Shown: positions 14,528 through 22,321, counted from the first letter of the stretch. The stretch: 32,642 nucleotides of DNA from Alphaproteobacteria bacterium (GCA_005885285.1 VAZG01000407.1:1-32642), one strand, 5' to 3'. Notes: generated by a model from the letters alone, not told the origin. Numbers and translations: made by a program.

Positions 14528-15560
14528 GGTCGCGCTGGTGGATGTGAGCAAGAGCTTCGGCGCCGTCGACGCCGTCCGCAACCTGTCGCTGTCGATCGCC
14601 AACGGCGAGTTTGTCGTGCTGCTAGGGCCTACCGGCGCGGGAAAGACCACGACGCTGCGTCTGATCGCGGGCCTCGAGCGGCCCGACCGGGGCAATGTGC
14701 TGATCCAGGGCCGCATCGTCACGGAAGCGGTGCCGGCCGAGCGCGACGTCGCGTTCGTGTTCCAGCAATACTCGCTGTATCCGCATTTGACGGTCTACGA
14801 CAATCTGGCTTTTCCGTTGCGGTCTCCGGCGCGGCGCATGGACGAGCAATTGGTGCGGCGTCGGATTCACCAGGTGGCGGAGCTGCTGCATGTCGAGCAG
14901 AAGCTCGGCAACCGGGCCACCGCGCTTTCAGGCGGCGAAATGCAGCGCGTCGCGATCGGCAGGGCGCTGGTTCGCGAACCCGCTGTCTATCTGATGGACG
15001 AGCCGTTGTCCTCGCTTGACGCCAAGCTTCGTGCGGAACTTCGTCTCGAGCTGAAGCGCATCCAGCGCGAATTGGGGACGACGATCCTTTATGTGACCCA
15101 CGACCAGATCGAGGCCATGACCATGGCGGACCGGATCGGCGTCATGAATGAGGGGGTCCTCATCCAGCTCGGCACACCCAGGGAGATCTATGAGCGGCCC
15201 GACAATGCCTATGTGGCGAGCCGGCTCGGCGCCCCCGCCATTAACCTCGTTCCCGCCGAGCTTCTGGCCGGAGGCGCCATGCCGCCGAACGCACGGACGG
15301 TGGGCTTGCGCACCGAGCACATCCGGATGATCTGCTCAGCGGATGGTCCGGGACCGGTCGCCCAAGTGCATTGGGTGGAGCACCTCGGTGATCAGAATCA
15401 CGTTCACCTCAAGATCGCGAGCCATTCCCTCGTGACGCTGGCGGACCCCGCCCAGCAGCTCAAGGCAGGCGATCGGGTTTCGCTCGCATTCGACGATCCT
15501 CTTTATTTCGACCAGGCCGGCAACAGGGTAGCCGCCAACGAATCGGGGAGGCAGGCATGA
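14520..15560 (+). CDS. ABC transporter ATP-binding protein 2 (MalK/UgpC type)
   Basis: Second motor subunit, 346 residues. Walker A GPTGAGKTTT, Q-loop FVFQQYSLYPHL, signature LSGGEMQRVAIGRA, Walker B YLMDEPLSSLD, H-loop YVTHDQ, then a TOBE-like C-terminus (GLRTEHIRMI). It is clearly a paralogue of ATPase 1, but they share only the conserved motifs closely, so the duplication is old. The start overlaps ATPase 1 by 8 nt and the stop overlaps dhaL by 4 nt, which ties transporter and kinase into one unit. Confidence 0.95.
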   Translation: MAEVALVDVSKSFGAVDAVRNLSLSIANGEFVVLLGPTGAGKTTTLRLIAGLERPDRGNVLIQGRIVTEAVPAERDVAFVFQQYSLYPHLTVYDNLAFPLRSPARRMDEQLVRRRIHQVAELLHVEQKLGNRATALSGGEMQRVAIGRALVREPAVYLMDEPLSSLDAKLRAELRLELKRIQRELGTTILYVTHDQIEAMTMADRIGVMNEGVLIQLGTPREIYERPDNAYVASRLGAPAINLVPAELLAGGAMPPNARTVGLRTEHIRMICSADGPGPVAQVHWVEHLGDQNHVHLKIASHSLVTLADPAQQLKAGDRVSLAFDDPLYFDQAGNRVAANESGRQA

Positions 15561-16171
15561 TGATCGATCGCGAAGCGCGCAAGCTCCTGTTCGAGACCGT
15601 GGCGCGCCGGGTCATCGAAAGCGCCGAGGAGTTGACCGATCTCGATCGCGCCATCGGCGACGGCGATCACGGCGCCAACATGCGCCGCGGCTTCGAGGCG
15701 GTTCTCGCCTCCGTCGACGAGCTCTCCGCCAAGAATCTCGGCGAGTCGCTGAAGGGTGTCGGCACGACCTTGGTCATGAAGGTCGGCGGAGCGTCCGGAC
15801 CGCTGTACGGAACCCTGTTCATGTCGCTCGGCAAGTCGTTGGCGGACGACGTGACGCAGGAACAGATCGCCGAAGCATTCGCCGCCGCGATCGAGGCGGT
15901 CAAGGCGCGCGGCAAGTCCGATGTCGGCCAGAAGACCATGCTTGACGTGCTGTTTCCCGTGCTCGGCGTGCTGCGCGAGAGCGGGGCTGGCCTGCCGCTC
16001 CGCCTGAAGGCCACGGCGAGGGAAGCGGCGGAACGAACCGTCCCGATGCGGGCAATCCGCGGGCGCGCGTCCTTTTTGGGCGACCGCAGCATCGGCCACA
16101 TGGATCCCGGCGCACGATCTTCGGAGTTGATCGTCGACGCGGTCGCAGACGTCATGGAAGGATTCGCATGA
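15557..16171 (+). CDS. dhaL: Dihydroxyacetone kinase subunit DhaL (ADP-binding)
   Basis: The nucleotide-binding subunit of the PEP-dependent dihydroxyacetone kinase. It holds ADP permanently as a coenzyme: ADP is re-phosphorylated by DhaM and the phosphate passes to the substrate on DhaK. The 204 residues contain the metal/phosphate-binding motif AIGDGDHGANM (about 31-41) and GGASGPLYGT with the second part of the nucleotide pocket. The C-terminal helix barrel ends with GARSSELIVDAV. It overlaps ATPase 2 and dhaM by 4 nt each. Acts in the cytosol. Confidence 0.95.
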   Translation: MMIDREARKLLFETVARRVIESAEELTDLDRAIGDGDHGANMRRGFEAVLASVDELSAKNLGESLKGVGTTLVMKVGGASGPLYGTLFMSLGKSLADDVTQEQIAEAFAAAIEAVKARGKSDVGQKTMLDVLFPVLGVLRESGAGLPLRLKATAREAAERTVPMRAIRGRASFLGDRSIGHMDPGARSSELIVDAVADVMEGFA

Positions 16172-16560
16172 GCGAGAATGTCGGAATTGTCATTGTGTCG
16201 CATTCGGCCGACGTGGCGCGAGGTACGGCGCAGATGGTCGAGCAGATGGTCGGCCGCGAGGTGCCGCTCGGTTGGTGCGGCGGGGATCCGGGCGGCGGGC
16301 TCGGCACCAGTGTCGAGGCGATCATGGCGGCGATCGAGCGGGCATGGTCCGAGAAGGGCGTCGCCATTCTGGTTGACCTCGGCGGCGCGGAGACCAACAG
16401 CGAGATGGCGATCGAGATGCTGCCGGAATCGCGCCGCGATCGGATCGTCGTCTGCAACGCGCCGGTTGTAGAGGGAGCCGTCATGGCGGCGACCGAAGCG
16501 GCGTCCGGTGCGACGCTGGAGGCGGTGCGCCGCACCGCGGAAGAATTGACGCCGGTCTGA
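16168..16560 (+). CDS. dhaM: Dihydroxyacetone kinase phosphoryl donor DhaM (EIIA-Man-like domain only)
   Basis: Receives phosphate from HPr and passes it to ADP on DhaL. The 130 residues form one EIIA-mannose-like domain; the phosphorylated residue is H12 in IVIVSHS, and the family loops GWCGGDPGGGLGTS and LVDLGGAETNS are present. In E. coli DhaM also carries HPr and EI-like domains; here these are separate downstream genes (a damaged HPr and an EI). The stop TGA overlaps an ATG (TGATG) at 16560 that could restart translation into the HPr frame. Confidence 0.93.
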   Translation: MSENVGIVIVSHSADVARGTAQMVEQMVGREVPLGWCGGDPGGGLGTSVEAIMAAIERAWSEKGVAILVDLGGAETNSEMAIEMLPESRRDRIVVCNAPVVEGAVMAATEAASGATLEAVRRTAEELTPV

Positions 16561-16574
16561 TGCAGGAAAACGGT

Positions 16575-16764
16575 ATGAACAAGCTCCGCGCATCGGTACT
16601 CATGCGACACGAGGTCGGGTTGCATGCCCGCCCGTCGGTCAAATTGACCAAGCTGGCGAAGGCCTTCCAGTCGCGGATCGATCTGGGCCGAGGGGGGCGA
16701 TGCAAAGGCGGCATTGGATGCGCTGGTGACGCTTGTAGACGAGGACTTTCCGGATGGACCATAG
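16575..16764 (+). pseudogene. HPr-like phosphocarrier, broken by internal deletion and frameshift
   Basis: HPr carries phosphate from EI to DhaM. The 5' part (from ATG 16575) encodes SVLMRHEVGLHARPSVKLTK with the phosphorylatable His in GLHARPS, and continues to SRIDLG at about 16687. From there the HPr C-terminus reads in the next frame (codons from 16687): AEGGDAKAALDALVTLVDE, ending at TAG 16762-16764. The two halves join with about 27 residues missing from the middle (normal HPr has 85-90; here about 63 codons in total) and with a frame change. The lost part includes the region around the regulatory Ser. As read, translation from 16575 runs out of frame into the EI gene. A sequencing error could explain a shift but not the missing segment. 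Confidence 0.8.
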
Positions 16765-18364
16765 AACGCATCGGGCCGCCCAGCGCATCGAGGGGCGGCC
16801 GGCCGCCCCCGGTATCGCATTGGGACCGCTCGTGCGCCTGTCTGCTGTCAGGCACGATGTCCGGCAACGCCGCCCGGCGGCCGAGGAACATCAGGCACTG
16901 GTCGACGCGCTGACCGCATCCCAGGAGGGGCTCAGCCTGCTGGCGCGCGAGGCAGGTGACGCCGAAGCCGAAGCCATTCTCGCCTTCCAGATCGCGCTGC
17001 TTGAGGACGATAGTCTCGCGGCGCCGGCGTTTGCGAAGATCGCCGAGGGCGAGGCCGCCCATCGGGCGTGGGGCGCCGCCATCGATCCGGAAATTGCCTC
17101 GTATGAGACGGCTGAAGATCCGTATTTCCGCGGCCGTGCTTCGGACCTGCGCGATTTGCGCGATCGCGTGCTGAGGCATCTCGCAGGCGAGGCGGATCAG
17201 GTCGTGCCCGCCGGCGTCATCCTCGCGGCCGACGACATGCCACCTTCCACCTTCCTGGCCACCGACTGGCGTGAGGGCGGACTGGTGCTGCGCCGGGGCA
17301 GTCCGAGCAGCCATGTCGCGATTCTCGCGCGCTCGCGCGGCGTGCCGATGATTGTGGGTGCCGACATCGACCGCCTTGATGACGGCACGGATGCCCTGCT
17401 CGATGGCGACGCTGGGCTTCTGATTGTCGACCCCGACCAGGATACACGCACCGACTATTGTCGCCGTCGTACCGAACAGGCGGAGGCCCGAGCGGCCATG
17501 GCTTCATTCAGTGGCCCCGTTCACACCGCCGCAGGCGAGCCGGTGCAGGTCATGATCAACGTCACCGGGCTTGCCGAGCTCAAGACGCTCGATCCCGGCG
17601 ACGTCGACGGCATCGGCCTGATGCGGACCGAGTTTCTGTTTCAAGGGCGCGCACAACTTCCAACTGAAGAAGAGCAGTACCGGATCTACCGCAGCATGCT
17701 CGAGTGGGCGGGCGACAAGCCCGTGACCATCCGCACCCTTGACGCAGGAGGCGACAAGCCGATCGCGGGCCTGACGCGGGCTGACGACGCCAATCCGTTC
17801 CTCGGCATACGCGGCGTGCGGCTGTCATTGCGGCACCTGGACGTGTTTGTCGCGCAGTTGCGGGCGCTGGCCCGGGCGGCCGTGGCGGGAAATCTCAAGG
17901 TCATGATCCCGATGGTCACGGTGCCGGAGGAACTCGATCGCTGTCGCGTGCTGTTCGCGCAGACCTGCGATCAACTTCGGCGCGAGGGGATCGAGGCGAA
18001 AATGCCGCCGCTCGGCATGATGGTCGAGGTGCCGGCGGCGGCGTTGACCATCGAGGATTTCAATGCCAACTTCTTTTCCATCGGTAGCAATGATCTGATT
18101 CAGTATGTGGCGGCGGCGAGCCGGGACGAACCGGAGCTCGCCGAGCTCACGCGTCCGTCGCGCGCCGTGTTCGGTCTGATCGGCCATGTCGTGAAGTATG
18201 CCAACCGCGCCGGGCGGGAAGCGAGCCTTTGCGGCGGCATGGCCGGCGACCCCGCGCAGGTTGCAGCACTTCTCGATCAGGGGCTGCGCACGTTCTCGGT
18301 GGCGCCCGGCGCACTTGGGCCGGTCAAGGCCGCCATCGCCCGCTATACGGGTCCGGCGGCATGA
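16754..18364 (+). CDS. PTS enzyme I-type phosphoenolpyruvate-protein phosphotransferase
   Basis: Takes phosphate from PEP and gives it to HPr, starting the Dha relay. The 536 residues hold the N-terminal HPr-binding and phosphohistidine domains with H187 in SPSSHVAILARSRGVPMIVG, and the PEP-binding barrel with MRTEFLF, TIRTLDAGGDK, MVEVPAA, FFSIGSNDLIQY and the catalytic Cys (C493) in SLCGGMAGD. It is somewhat shorter than housekeeping EI (about 575), mainly at the ends. The ATG at 16754 overlaps the end of the HPr remnant by 11 nt, showing that both were once coupled. It has no GAF or NPr-type sensory domain, so it is not PtsP. Confidence 0.92.
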   Translation: MDHRTHRAAQRIEGRPAAPGIALGPLVRLSAVRHDVRQRRPAAEEHQALVDALTASQEGLSLLAREAGDAEAEAILAFQIALLEDDSLAAPAFAKIAEGEAAHRAWGAAIDPEIASYETAEDPYFRGRASDLRDLRDRVLRHLAGEADQVVPAGVILAADDMPPSTFLATDWREGGLVLRRGSPSSHVAILARSRGVPMIVGADIDRLDDGTDALLDGDAGLLIVDPDQDTRTDYCRRRTEQAEARAAMASFSGPVHTAAGEPVQVMINVTGLAELKTLDPGDVDGIGLMRTEFLFQGRAQLPTEEEQYRIYRSMLEWAGDKPVTIRTLDAGGDKPIAGLTRADDANPFLGIRGVRLSLRHLDVFVAQLRALARAAVAGNLKVMIPMVTVPEELDRCRVLFAQTCDQLRREGIEAKMPPLGMMVEVPAAALTIEDFNANFFSIGSNDLIQYVAAASRDEPELAELTRPSRAVFGLIGHVVKYANRAGREASLCGGMAGDPAQVAALLDQGLRTFSVAPGALGPVKAAIARYTGPAA

Positions 18365-18777
18365 GCACCGAAGCCGCACCGGACTCCCAGGATCTGATTG
18401 CCGCCTACAAGGCGATCCTGCGCGACGTGCTCGACAAGCGGCCGTCCGGCATGCGCCAGCGTCTGGCCGAGGCGCTCGGCAAGAATCGCAGCTTCATCAC
18501 GCAGATCGCCAATCCGGCCTATCAGACGCCGATTCCGGCCCAGCACGTCCACTCCATCATTCAGGTCTGCCATTTCTCGGCGCAGGAGCGTGACCGGTTT
18601 CTCGAGGCCTATCATCGCGCGCACCCGCGCCGACTGCTGCTCTTGAAGGAGCGCGAGCGTAGCCGCCGTCTCACGCTGATGCTGCCGGATCTTGGAAGCG
18701 AGCAGAAGAACCGTAAGCTCGACACGCTGCTGAGCGAATTCGCAGAGAAAGTCGCAAGGTTGATCGAGGACATCTGA
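18361..18777 (+). CDS. Helix-turn-helix protein embedded in the dha operon
   Basis: A 138-residue protein of unknown specific role. SGMRQRLAEALGKNRSFITQ (about residues 29-48) resembles a lambda-repressor-type helix-turn-helix, followed by a helical segment (AQERDRFLEAYHRAHPRRL) and a C-terminal coiled-coil-like part (LDTLLSEFAEKVARLIEDI). It overlaps the EI stop as ATGA and precedes dhaK by 128 nt, so it is likely the local regulator; the inverted repeat at 9777-9816 is a candidate binding site. It lacks the NtrC/AraC-type architecture of DhaR and DeoR-type features of GlpR. Regulation by PTS phosphate state would be possible but is not visible. Confidence 0.75.
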   Translation: MSTEAAPDSQDLIAAYKAILRDVLDKRPSGMRQRLAEALGKNRSFITQIANPAYQTPIPAQHVHSIIQVCHFSAQERDRFLEAYHRAHPRRLLLLKERERSRRLTLMLPDLGSEQKNRKLDTLLSEFAEKVARLIEDI

Positions 18778-18788
18778 CGCCTGCGGCA

Positions 18789-18836
18789 GAGCATGATCCG
18801 GAAAAGGGGTACCGGTTTTCCGAGAAGATCATGCTT
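18789..18836. repeat. Palindromic repeat of the common Bradyrhizobium intergenic type
   Basis: AGCATGATC (18790-18798) pairs with GATCATGCT (18827-18835), and inside it CGGAAAA (18799-18805) pairs with TTTTCCG (18816-18822) around a GGTACC core. The AGCATGATCCGGAAAA pattern is a very frequent intergenic palindrome in this group (general knowledge). It separates the EI/HTH genes from dhaK and may form an mRNA hairpin. Confidence 0.85.
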
Positions 18837-18905
18837 AAACAAAAAGCAGAGCGAGATGATGATTCGAAGAAAAGTTCTCACGCTCCAATTTTGGGGGAGA
18901 CCGGA

Positions 18906-19895
18906 ATGAAGAAGCTGATCAACGCCGCCGAGAGCGTGTTGAGCGAAAGTCTCGCCGGATTTTGCGCGGCACATTCCGACATCGTGCGCATGGGCGAGCA
19001 GGCGCCGTTCGTTCTGCGTCGAAATCTGATACCCGGCAAGGTGGCCCTGATATCGGGCGGCGGCTCGGGGCACGAACCGCTTCATTCCGGCTTTGTCGGG
19101 TACGGCATGCTGGACGCCGCATGTCCCGGCCAGGTCTTTACCTCGCCGACGCCCGATCTCATTCTTGCGGCGGCCGAGGCCGCGGATACCGGCGGCGGCG
19201 TCCTGTTCATCGTCAAGAATTACGAGGGCGATGTCATGAACTTCGACATGGCGCGCGAGATGTGCGGAAAGCCGGCCGAGGCGGTGATCACCGATGACGA
19301 CGTCGCGGTGGAAACCTCGACCTTCTCGACGGGACGGCGCGGCGTCGCGGGAACGCTGATCGTGGAGAAGATCCTCGGTGCTGCGGCAGAAGAAGGGCGC
19401 GACCTTGCCGCGCTGAAAGCCCTGGGCGACCGGGTCAATGCTGCGACCCGCTCGATCGGGATAGCGCTGACGAGCTGCACGGTGCCTGCAGCCGGCAAGC
19501 CCACATTCGATATCGCTGAGGACGAAATGGAGGTCGGCGTGGGTATCCACGGCGAGCCGGGACGGCGCCGGGTGAAGCTGAGGCCCGCTGCGGAAATAGC
19601 CGCCGAGATGGTTCACGCCATTACCGCCGACCTCGGCGAAAGAGCGCGGGGTGAAGCCATGCTGGTGATCAACGGCTTTGGGGCTACGCCGCTGTCGGAG
19701 CTCTATCTGATGTACGAAGCAGTGCGCAGGCTGCTCGAACCCGCGGGCAGCATTATTGTGCGTTCGCTGGTCGGCAATTTCGTCACCTCGCTCGATATGG
19801 CCGGCTGCTCCGCCACGGTGTCGATGCTTGACGAGGAGATGAAGCGTCTCTGGGACGCGCCGGTTCATACCGCGGCGCTGCGCTGGGGCATGTAA
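18906..19895 (+). CDS. dhaK: Dihydroxyacetone kinase substrate-binding subunit DhaK
   Basis: Binds dihydroxyacetone covalently and receives the phosphate from DhaL, giving dihydroxyacetone phosphate for glycolysis/gluconeogenesis. The 329 residues start MKKLINAAESVLSE as usual and contain SGGGSGHEPLHSGFVGYGML (substrate pocket), IVKNYEGDVMNFDMA, and the hemiaminal-forming His (H215) in GVGIHGEPG. It ends with the family motif TSLDMAGCSATVSML. ATG 18906 has GGGGGAGA about 8 nt upstream. It lies 128 nt after the HTH gene with a palindromic repeat between, so it may also have its own promoter. Being last while dhaL/dhaM lie 3 kb upstream is an unusual split order. Confidence 0.95.
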   Translation: MKKLINAAESVLSESLAGFCAAHSDIVRMGEQAPFVLRRNLIPGKVALISGGGSGHEPLHSGFVGYGMLDAACPGQVFTSPTPDLILAAAEAADTGGGVLFIVKNYEGDVMNFDMAREMCGKPAEAVITDDDVAVETSTFSTGRRGVAGTLIVEKILGAAAEEGRDLAALKALGDRVNAATRSIGIALTSCTVPAAGKPTFDIAEDEMEVGVGIHGEPGRRRVKLRPAAEIAAEMVHAITADLGERARGEAMLVINGFGATPLSELYLMYEAVRRLLEPAGSIIVRSLVGNFVTSLDMAGCSATVSMLDEEMKRLWDAPVHTAALRWGM

Positions 19896-20062
19896 CTTCA
19901 GCCTTTTCGTGCGGCGATTCCGCCAAATCTGCGATCGCAGGTTGGATGCACTGGTTCAGCACTGCAGAAGGCATGGTAGCCCATCGTACGAACAAGCAGT
20001 GCGTTTCTGGTGCGGTGGTTTCCGGACCGGCAAAACTCGATCCAGCTAGCCTCTGATATCAC

Positions 20063-20107
20063 TGGTGGGCCCGGCAGGACTCGAACCTGCAACCAGACCG
20101 TTATGAG
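20063..20107 (-). other. tRNA 3'-end fragment with CAT anticodon (att remnant)
   Basis: Read on the minus strand these 45 nt are the 3' half of a tRNA: anticodon loop CTCATAA, stem CGGTC, variable TGGTT, T-arm GCAGG-TTCGAGT-CCTGC, acceptor CGGGCCC, discriminator A and CCA. The 5' side does not continue as a tRNA (stem GACCG is absent), so this is a fragment of a Met or Ile2 tRNA, as left at the far end of an element integrated into that tRNA. The element would extend rightward from here. Confidence 0.8.
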
Positions 20108-20182
20108 CGGGAGGATATTGATCAGCTTCGTTGATTTTGCTCCATTTTCATTTGTTTTCGATCGCGTTTGTTCGGGTTGTTT

Positions 20183-20266
20183 CTGGTGCGAAACAGGTGC
20201 GGTTAAGTCCCGACGTTCAGTTTTACAACCTGAAGGTCACAGGTTCAAATTCTGTACGCGATAACA
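20183..20266 (+). other. Arm-site-like repeat and initiator-tRNA-like 3' fragment
   Basis: CTGGTGCGAAACAGGTGCGG (20183-20202) repeats the CTGGTGCG motif seen at 9422-9440. It is followed at 20225-20266 by ACAACCTGAAGGTCACAGG, TTCAAAT, TCTGT, which closely resembles the 3' half of an initiator tRNA (anticodon stem, variable loop, T-arm), with a decayed acceptor end. No matching 5' half exists, so it is not a working tRNA. It points the opposite way from the fragment at 20063-20107, suggesting two overlapping integration histories. Confidence 0.55.
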
Positions 20267-20287
20267 ATTTTCGTTAAAACCCCCTCA

Positions 20288-20500
20288 TCAGGTCTCATCG
20301 AACTCGCGTTTCGGACACCATCCGACTGGATCTGCGATCCAGCGGTCGATGTCCGATTCATGCCAGCCGGTGCCGTTGGTGCTGATTTTGAGCTGAGCCG
20401 GGAACGTGTCCTCGGCGATCTTGCGGTAGATGGTGGACCGGGACAGCCCGGTCCTGGCGAGGACGGTCTTCAAACGGATGATACGATCTGGTTCGCGCAT
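20288..20500 (-). CDS. AlpA-family transcriptional regulator/excisionase
   Basis: A 70-residue helix-turn-helix protein of the AlpA family, found next to integrases of prophage-like islands, where it activates excision. LKTVLARTGLSRSTIYRKIA (about residues 10-29) is the recognition helix-turn-helix, followed by the wing with FPAQLKIS and GWHESDIDRWIAD. The full family length is present, so it is probably intact. It lies 22 nt from the initiator-tRNA-like fragment, which marks the edge of an integrated element. No integrase is nearby on this side; it may lie beyond the window at the other end of the element. Confidence 0.88.
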   Translation of the reverse strand: MREPDRIIRLKTVLARTGLSRSTIYRKIAEDTFPAQLKISTNGTGWHESDIDRWIADPVGWCPKREFDET

Positions 20501-20627
20501 GGCCGCGCTGCCTCCTGCTGGTTGTTTCTAACTGCTGCTGGTCCAGACAGGAAAAGCCGTTGCGGGCGTGCAAGAGAGTTTTCACCTCGCGGTACTGTGG
20601 CGTAGAGCCGGCGGAAAATAGGATGGT

Positions 20628-21407
20628 TCAAATTCCGATGCCGCGGCCTCTGCCAAGGTCGATGCCGTGGCTGAAGGCGAGTTCGAGGCCGAGCCGGCGA
20701 CCTGATTCGAACGCGATGCCAAGCTCCCGCTTTCGATTCTCGAGGATGGATTCGAGTTGCGGATCGCGCTCTAAGCTTCTGGCCATGTCGCCCATCGCCG
20801 AGCGCGTGGCCCTGTAGCCGGAGATATCGCCCGCCTGATACTGGCGCAGGCTGGCTTGGTCGAGCTTTTGCCAGTCCTCCATGAAGCGGTCGGCGCGTCG
20901 GCCCGGATCGATGCGCAGTTCGGTCTCAAGCTGGAGCGCGCGAACGGCACGGTTGACCCGGCCCGATGCGGCCTCGCGGGAAAGCTCCGGGTTCTTCTTG
21001 TAGGCCGCTTCTGCATCGTGCGAGCCGTAGGGCCGCACCTCCTCGAAGACCTTGCGGGCCTTTTGTAGTTCTTTCACTTGCTCGGGACTTGCCTCGCCGC
21101 CCATCTCCTGCGCCTCGAAGATCGAATCCACTGCGCGGGCATGGCGTACGAGCGCTTGGGTTCGCACGCGACGCAATTCCTTTTCGGGATCTTCCGCCAC
21201 CTTCCTTTCCGGCGCTTCGGTTTCGCGCCTCTCGGCTCCCGTTAGGTTCGCGCTCGGATCACGTAAAGCCGACATTTTACTGAGCGAATGCACTCGACCT
21301 TCTATCCAGCCGGAACCGTCAGGGTCCAGGTGGCGTTCGACCTGTAAGTCCAGACCGGGCAAGTCCCGCCACGAAAACCTTCTGCGCATCCCCTTGGAGA
21401 GGGTCAT
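20628..21407 (-). CDS. C-terminal remnant of a TraA-type conjugative relaxase
   Basis: The last ~190 residues (for example DRFMEDWQKLDQASLRQYQA, SMGDMARSLERDPQLE-like segment, then RKRELGI) match the helical C-terminal part of rhizobial TraA relaxase/helicases from memory of the family. The nickase and helicase domains, about 1000 residues in intact proteins, are absent, so it cannot start conjugation. The first ~60 residues are not recognised and may come from a fusion. It marks this side as a decayed conjugative element, in line with the AlpA gene and tRNA fragments next to it. The start is uncertain: ATG (complement of 21405-21407) is preferred, but TTG 21476 is possible. Confidence 0.65.
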   Translation of the reverse strand: MTLSKGMRRRFSWRDLPGLDLQVERHLDPDGSGWIEGRVHSLSKMSALRDPSANLTGAERRETEAPERKVAEDPEKELRRVRTQALVRHARAVDSIFEAQEMGGEASPEQVKELQKARKVFEEVRPYGSHDAEAAYKKNPELSREAASGRVNRAVRALQLETELRIDPGRRADRFMEDWQKLDQASLRQYQAGDISGYRATRSAMGDMARSLERDPQLESILENRKRELGIAFESGRRLGLELAFSHGIDLGRGRGIGI

Positions 21408-21494
21408 ACGTAAGGCTATTCTAGCGCCAAACCGCGTTAGGGCGGCGGGTGCCAGACCTGTTAAGCCTAGCCGCAATCAGGCGCTGAGGACTTC

Positions 21495-22172
21495 ATGCCA
21501 AAGATTGCGAAGAGCCTATTTGATCCCAAACTCTTTCTCGCCAAAGTCGGCGAGGGCAAAACCATTTTGAAATTTGACAAGAACCAGACCGTTTTTGCGC
21601 AAGGAGACGTCGCGGATACAGTTTTCTATATTCAAAAGGGAAGGATCAAGGTTCTCGTTGTCTCTGAACAGGGCAAGGAAGCAGTGGTCGGAATCCTGGA
21701 AACTGGACAGTTCTTTGGCGAAGGATGCCTGAATGGCCATCCCTTGCGGATTTCGACAACGACAGCCATGGAAGAATGCCTGGTGACCTCCATCGAGAAA
21801 GTCGCGATGCTGAGAGAACTTCACAAGGAGCCGAAGTTCTCAGAGTTATTCATGGCGTACCTCCTGAGCCGTAACAGTCGCATCGAAGAAGACTTAATCG
21901 ACCAGCTATTCAATTCCAGCGAAAAGCGGCTCGCGCGTCTTCTCCTTCTTCTGGCAAATTTCGGAAAGGAAGGCACCCCGCAGCCCATCGCAGCACACGT
22001 CAGCCAGGAGACGCTCGCGGAGATGATCGGTACGACACGTTCCCGTGTCAGCTTTTTCATGAACAAGTTTCGCAAGCTCGGCTTCATAACCTATAACGGG
22101 AAGATCGAAGTTCATAGTTCGCTCTTGAACGCGGTCTTGTATGACAAGCCTGAGATAAAGCGGGACGAGTGA
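21495..22172 (+). CDS. Crp/Fnr-family transcriptional regulator
   Basis: A 225-residue regulator. Residues ~20-125 form the cyclic-nucleotide-binding-like barrel (FDKNQTVFAQGD, VFYIQKGRIKVLV, GQFFGEGCLNG), followed by the dimer helix and a winged helix-turn-helix with VSQETLAEMIGTTRSRVSFF as recognition element. The Fnr-type N-terminal Cys cluster is absent, so it is not an iron-sulfur oxygen sensor. Phosphate-binding Arg of true cAMP binders is not evident (GHPLRIST), so the ligand is unknown. GAGGA lies 5 nt before ATG 21495. Near-identical regulators occur in many copies in bradyrhizobia (general knowledge). A terminator-like hairpin follows at 22282. Confidence 0.92.
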   Translation: MPKIAKSLFDPKLFLAKVGEGKTILKFDKNQTVFAQGDVADTVFYIQKGRIKVLVVSEQGKEAVVGILETGQFFGEGCLNGHPLRISTTTAMEECLVTSIEKVAMLRELHKEPKFSELFMAYLLSRNSRIEEDLIDQLFNSSEKRLARLLLLLANFGKEGTPQPIAAHVSQETLAEMIGTTRSRVSFFMNKFRKLGFITYNGKIEVHSSLLNAVLYDKPEIKRDE

Positions 22173-22281
22173 GACCACCATCACAACGAGATGCCGACCC
22201 TGTTCAATATTGCTCACATACCGAAAAAAATTAACGGTAGGCTAACGATTAGGGCGAATGCGCCTACGGCATCCGATGAAT

Positions 22282-22321
22282 AACGGCCCCAGCGACGTCC
22301 CCCGGGTGGGGGCCGTTTTAT
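22282..22321 (+). terminator. Hairpin terminator of the GGCCCCAG family
   Basis: AACGGCCCC (22282-22290) pairs with GGGGCCGTT (22309-22317), followed by TTTA. It is one of at least five related hairpins in the accessory region and is preceded by CATCCGATGAAT, a block also found before the copy at 22566. Confidence 0.7.

Noticed and set aside
13583..14722. 379-codon minus-strand open frame
   Set aside because: Antisense to the two ATPase genes, whose motifs are all on the plus strand.
20063..20107. Possible functional tRNA on the minus strand
   Set aside because: The 5' half including the anticodon-stem partner is absent; it is a fragment.
20225..20266. Possible functional tRNA
   Set aside because: Only a 3' half is present, the acceptor end is decayed and no 5' half can pair.
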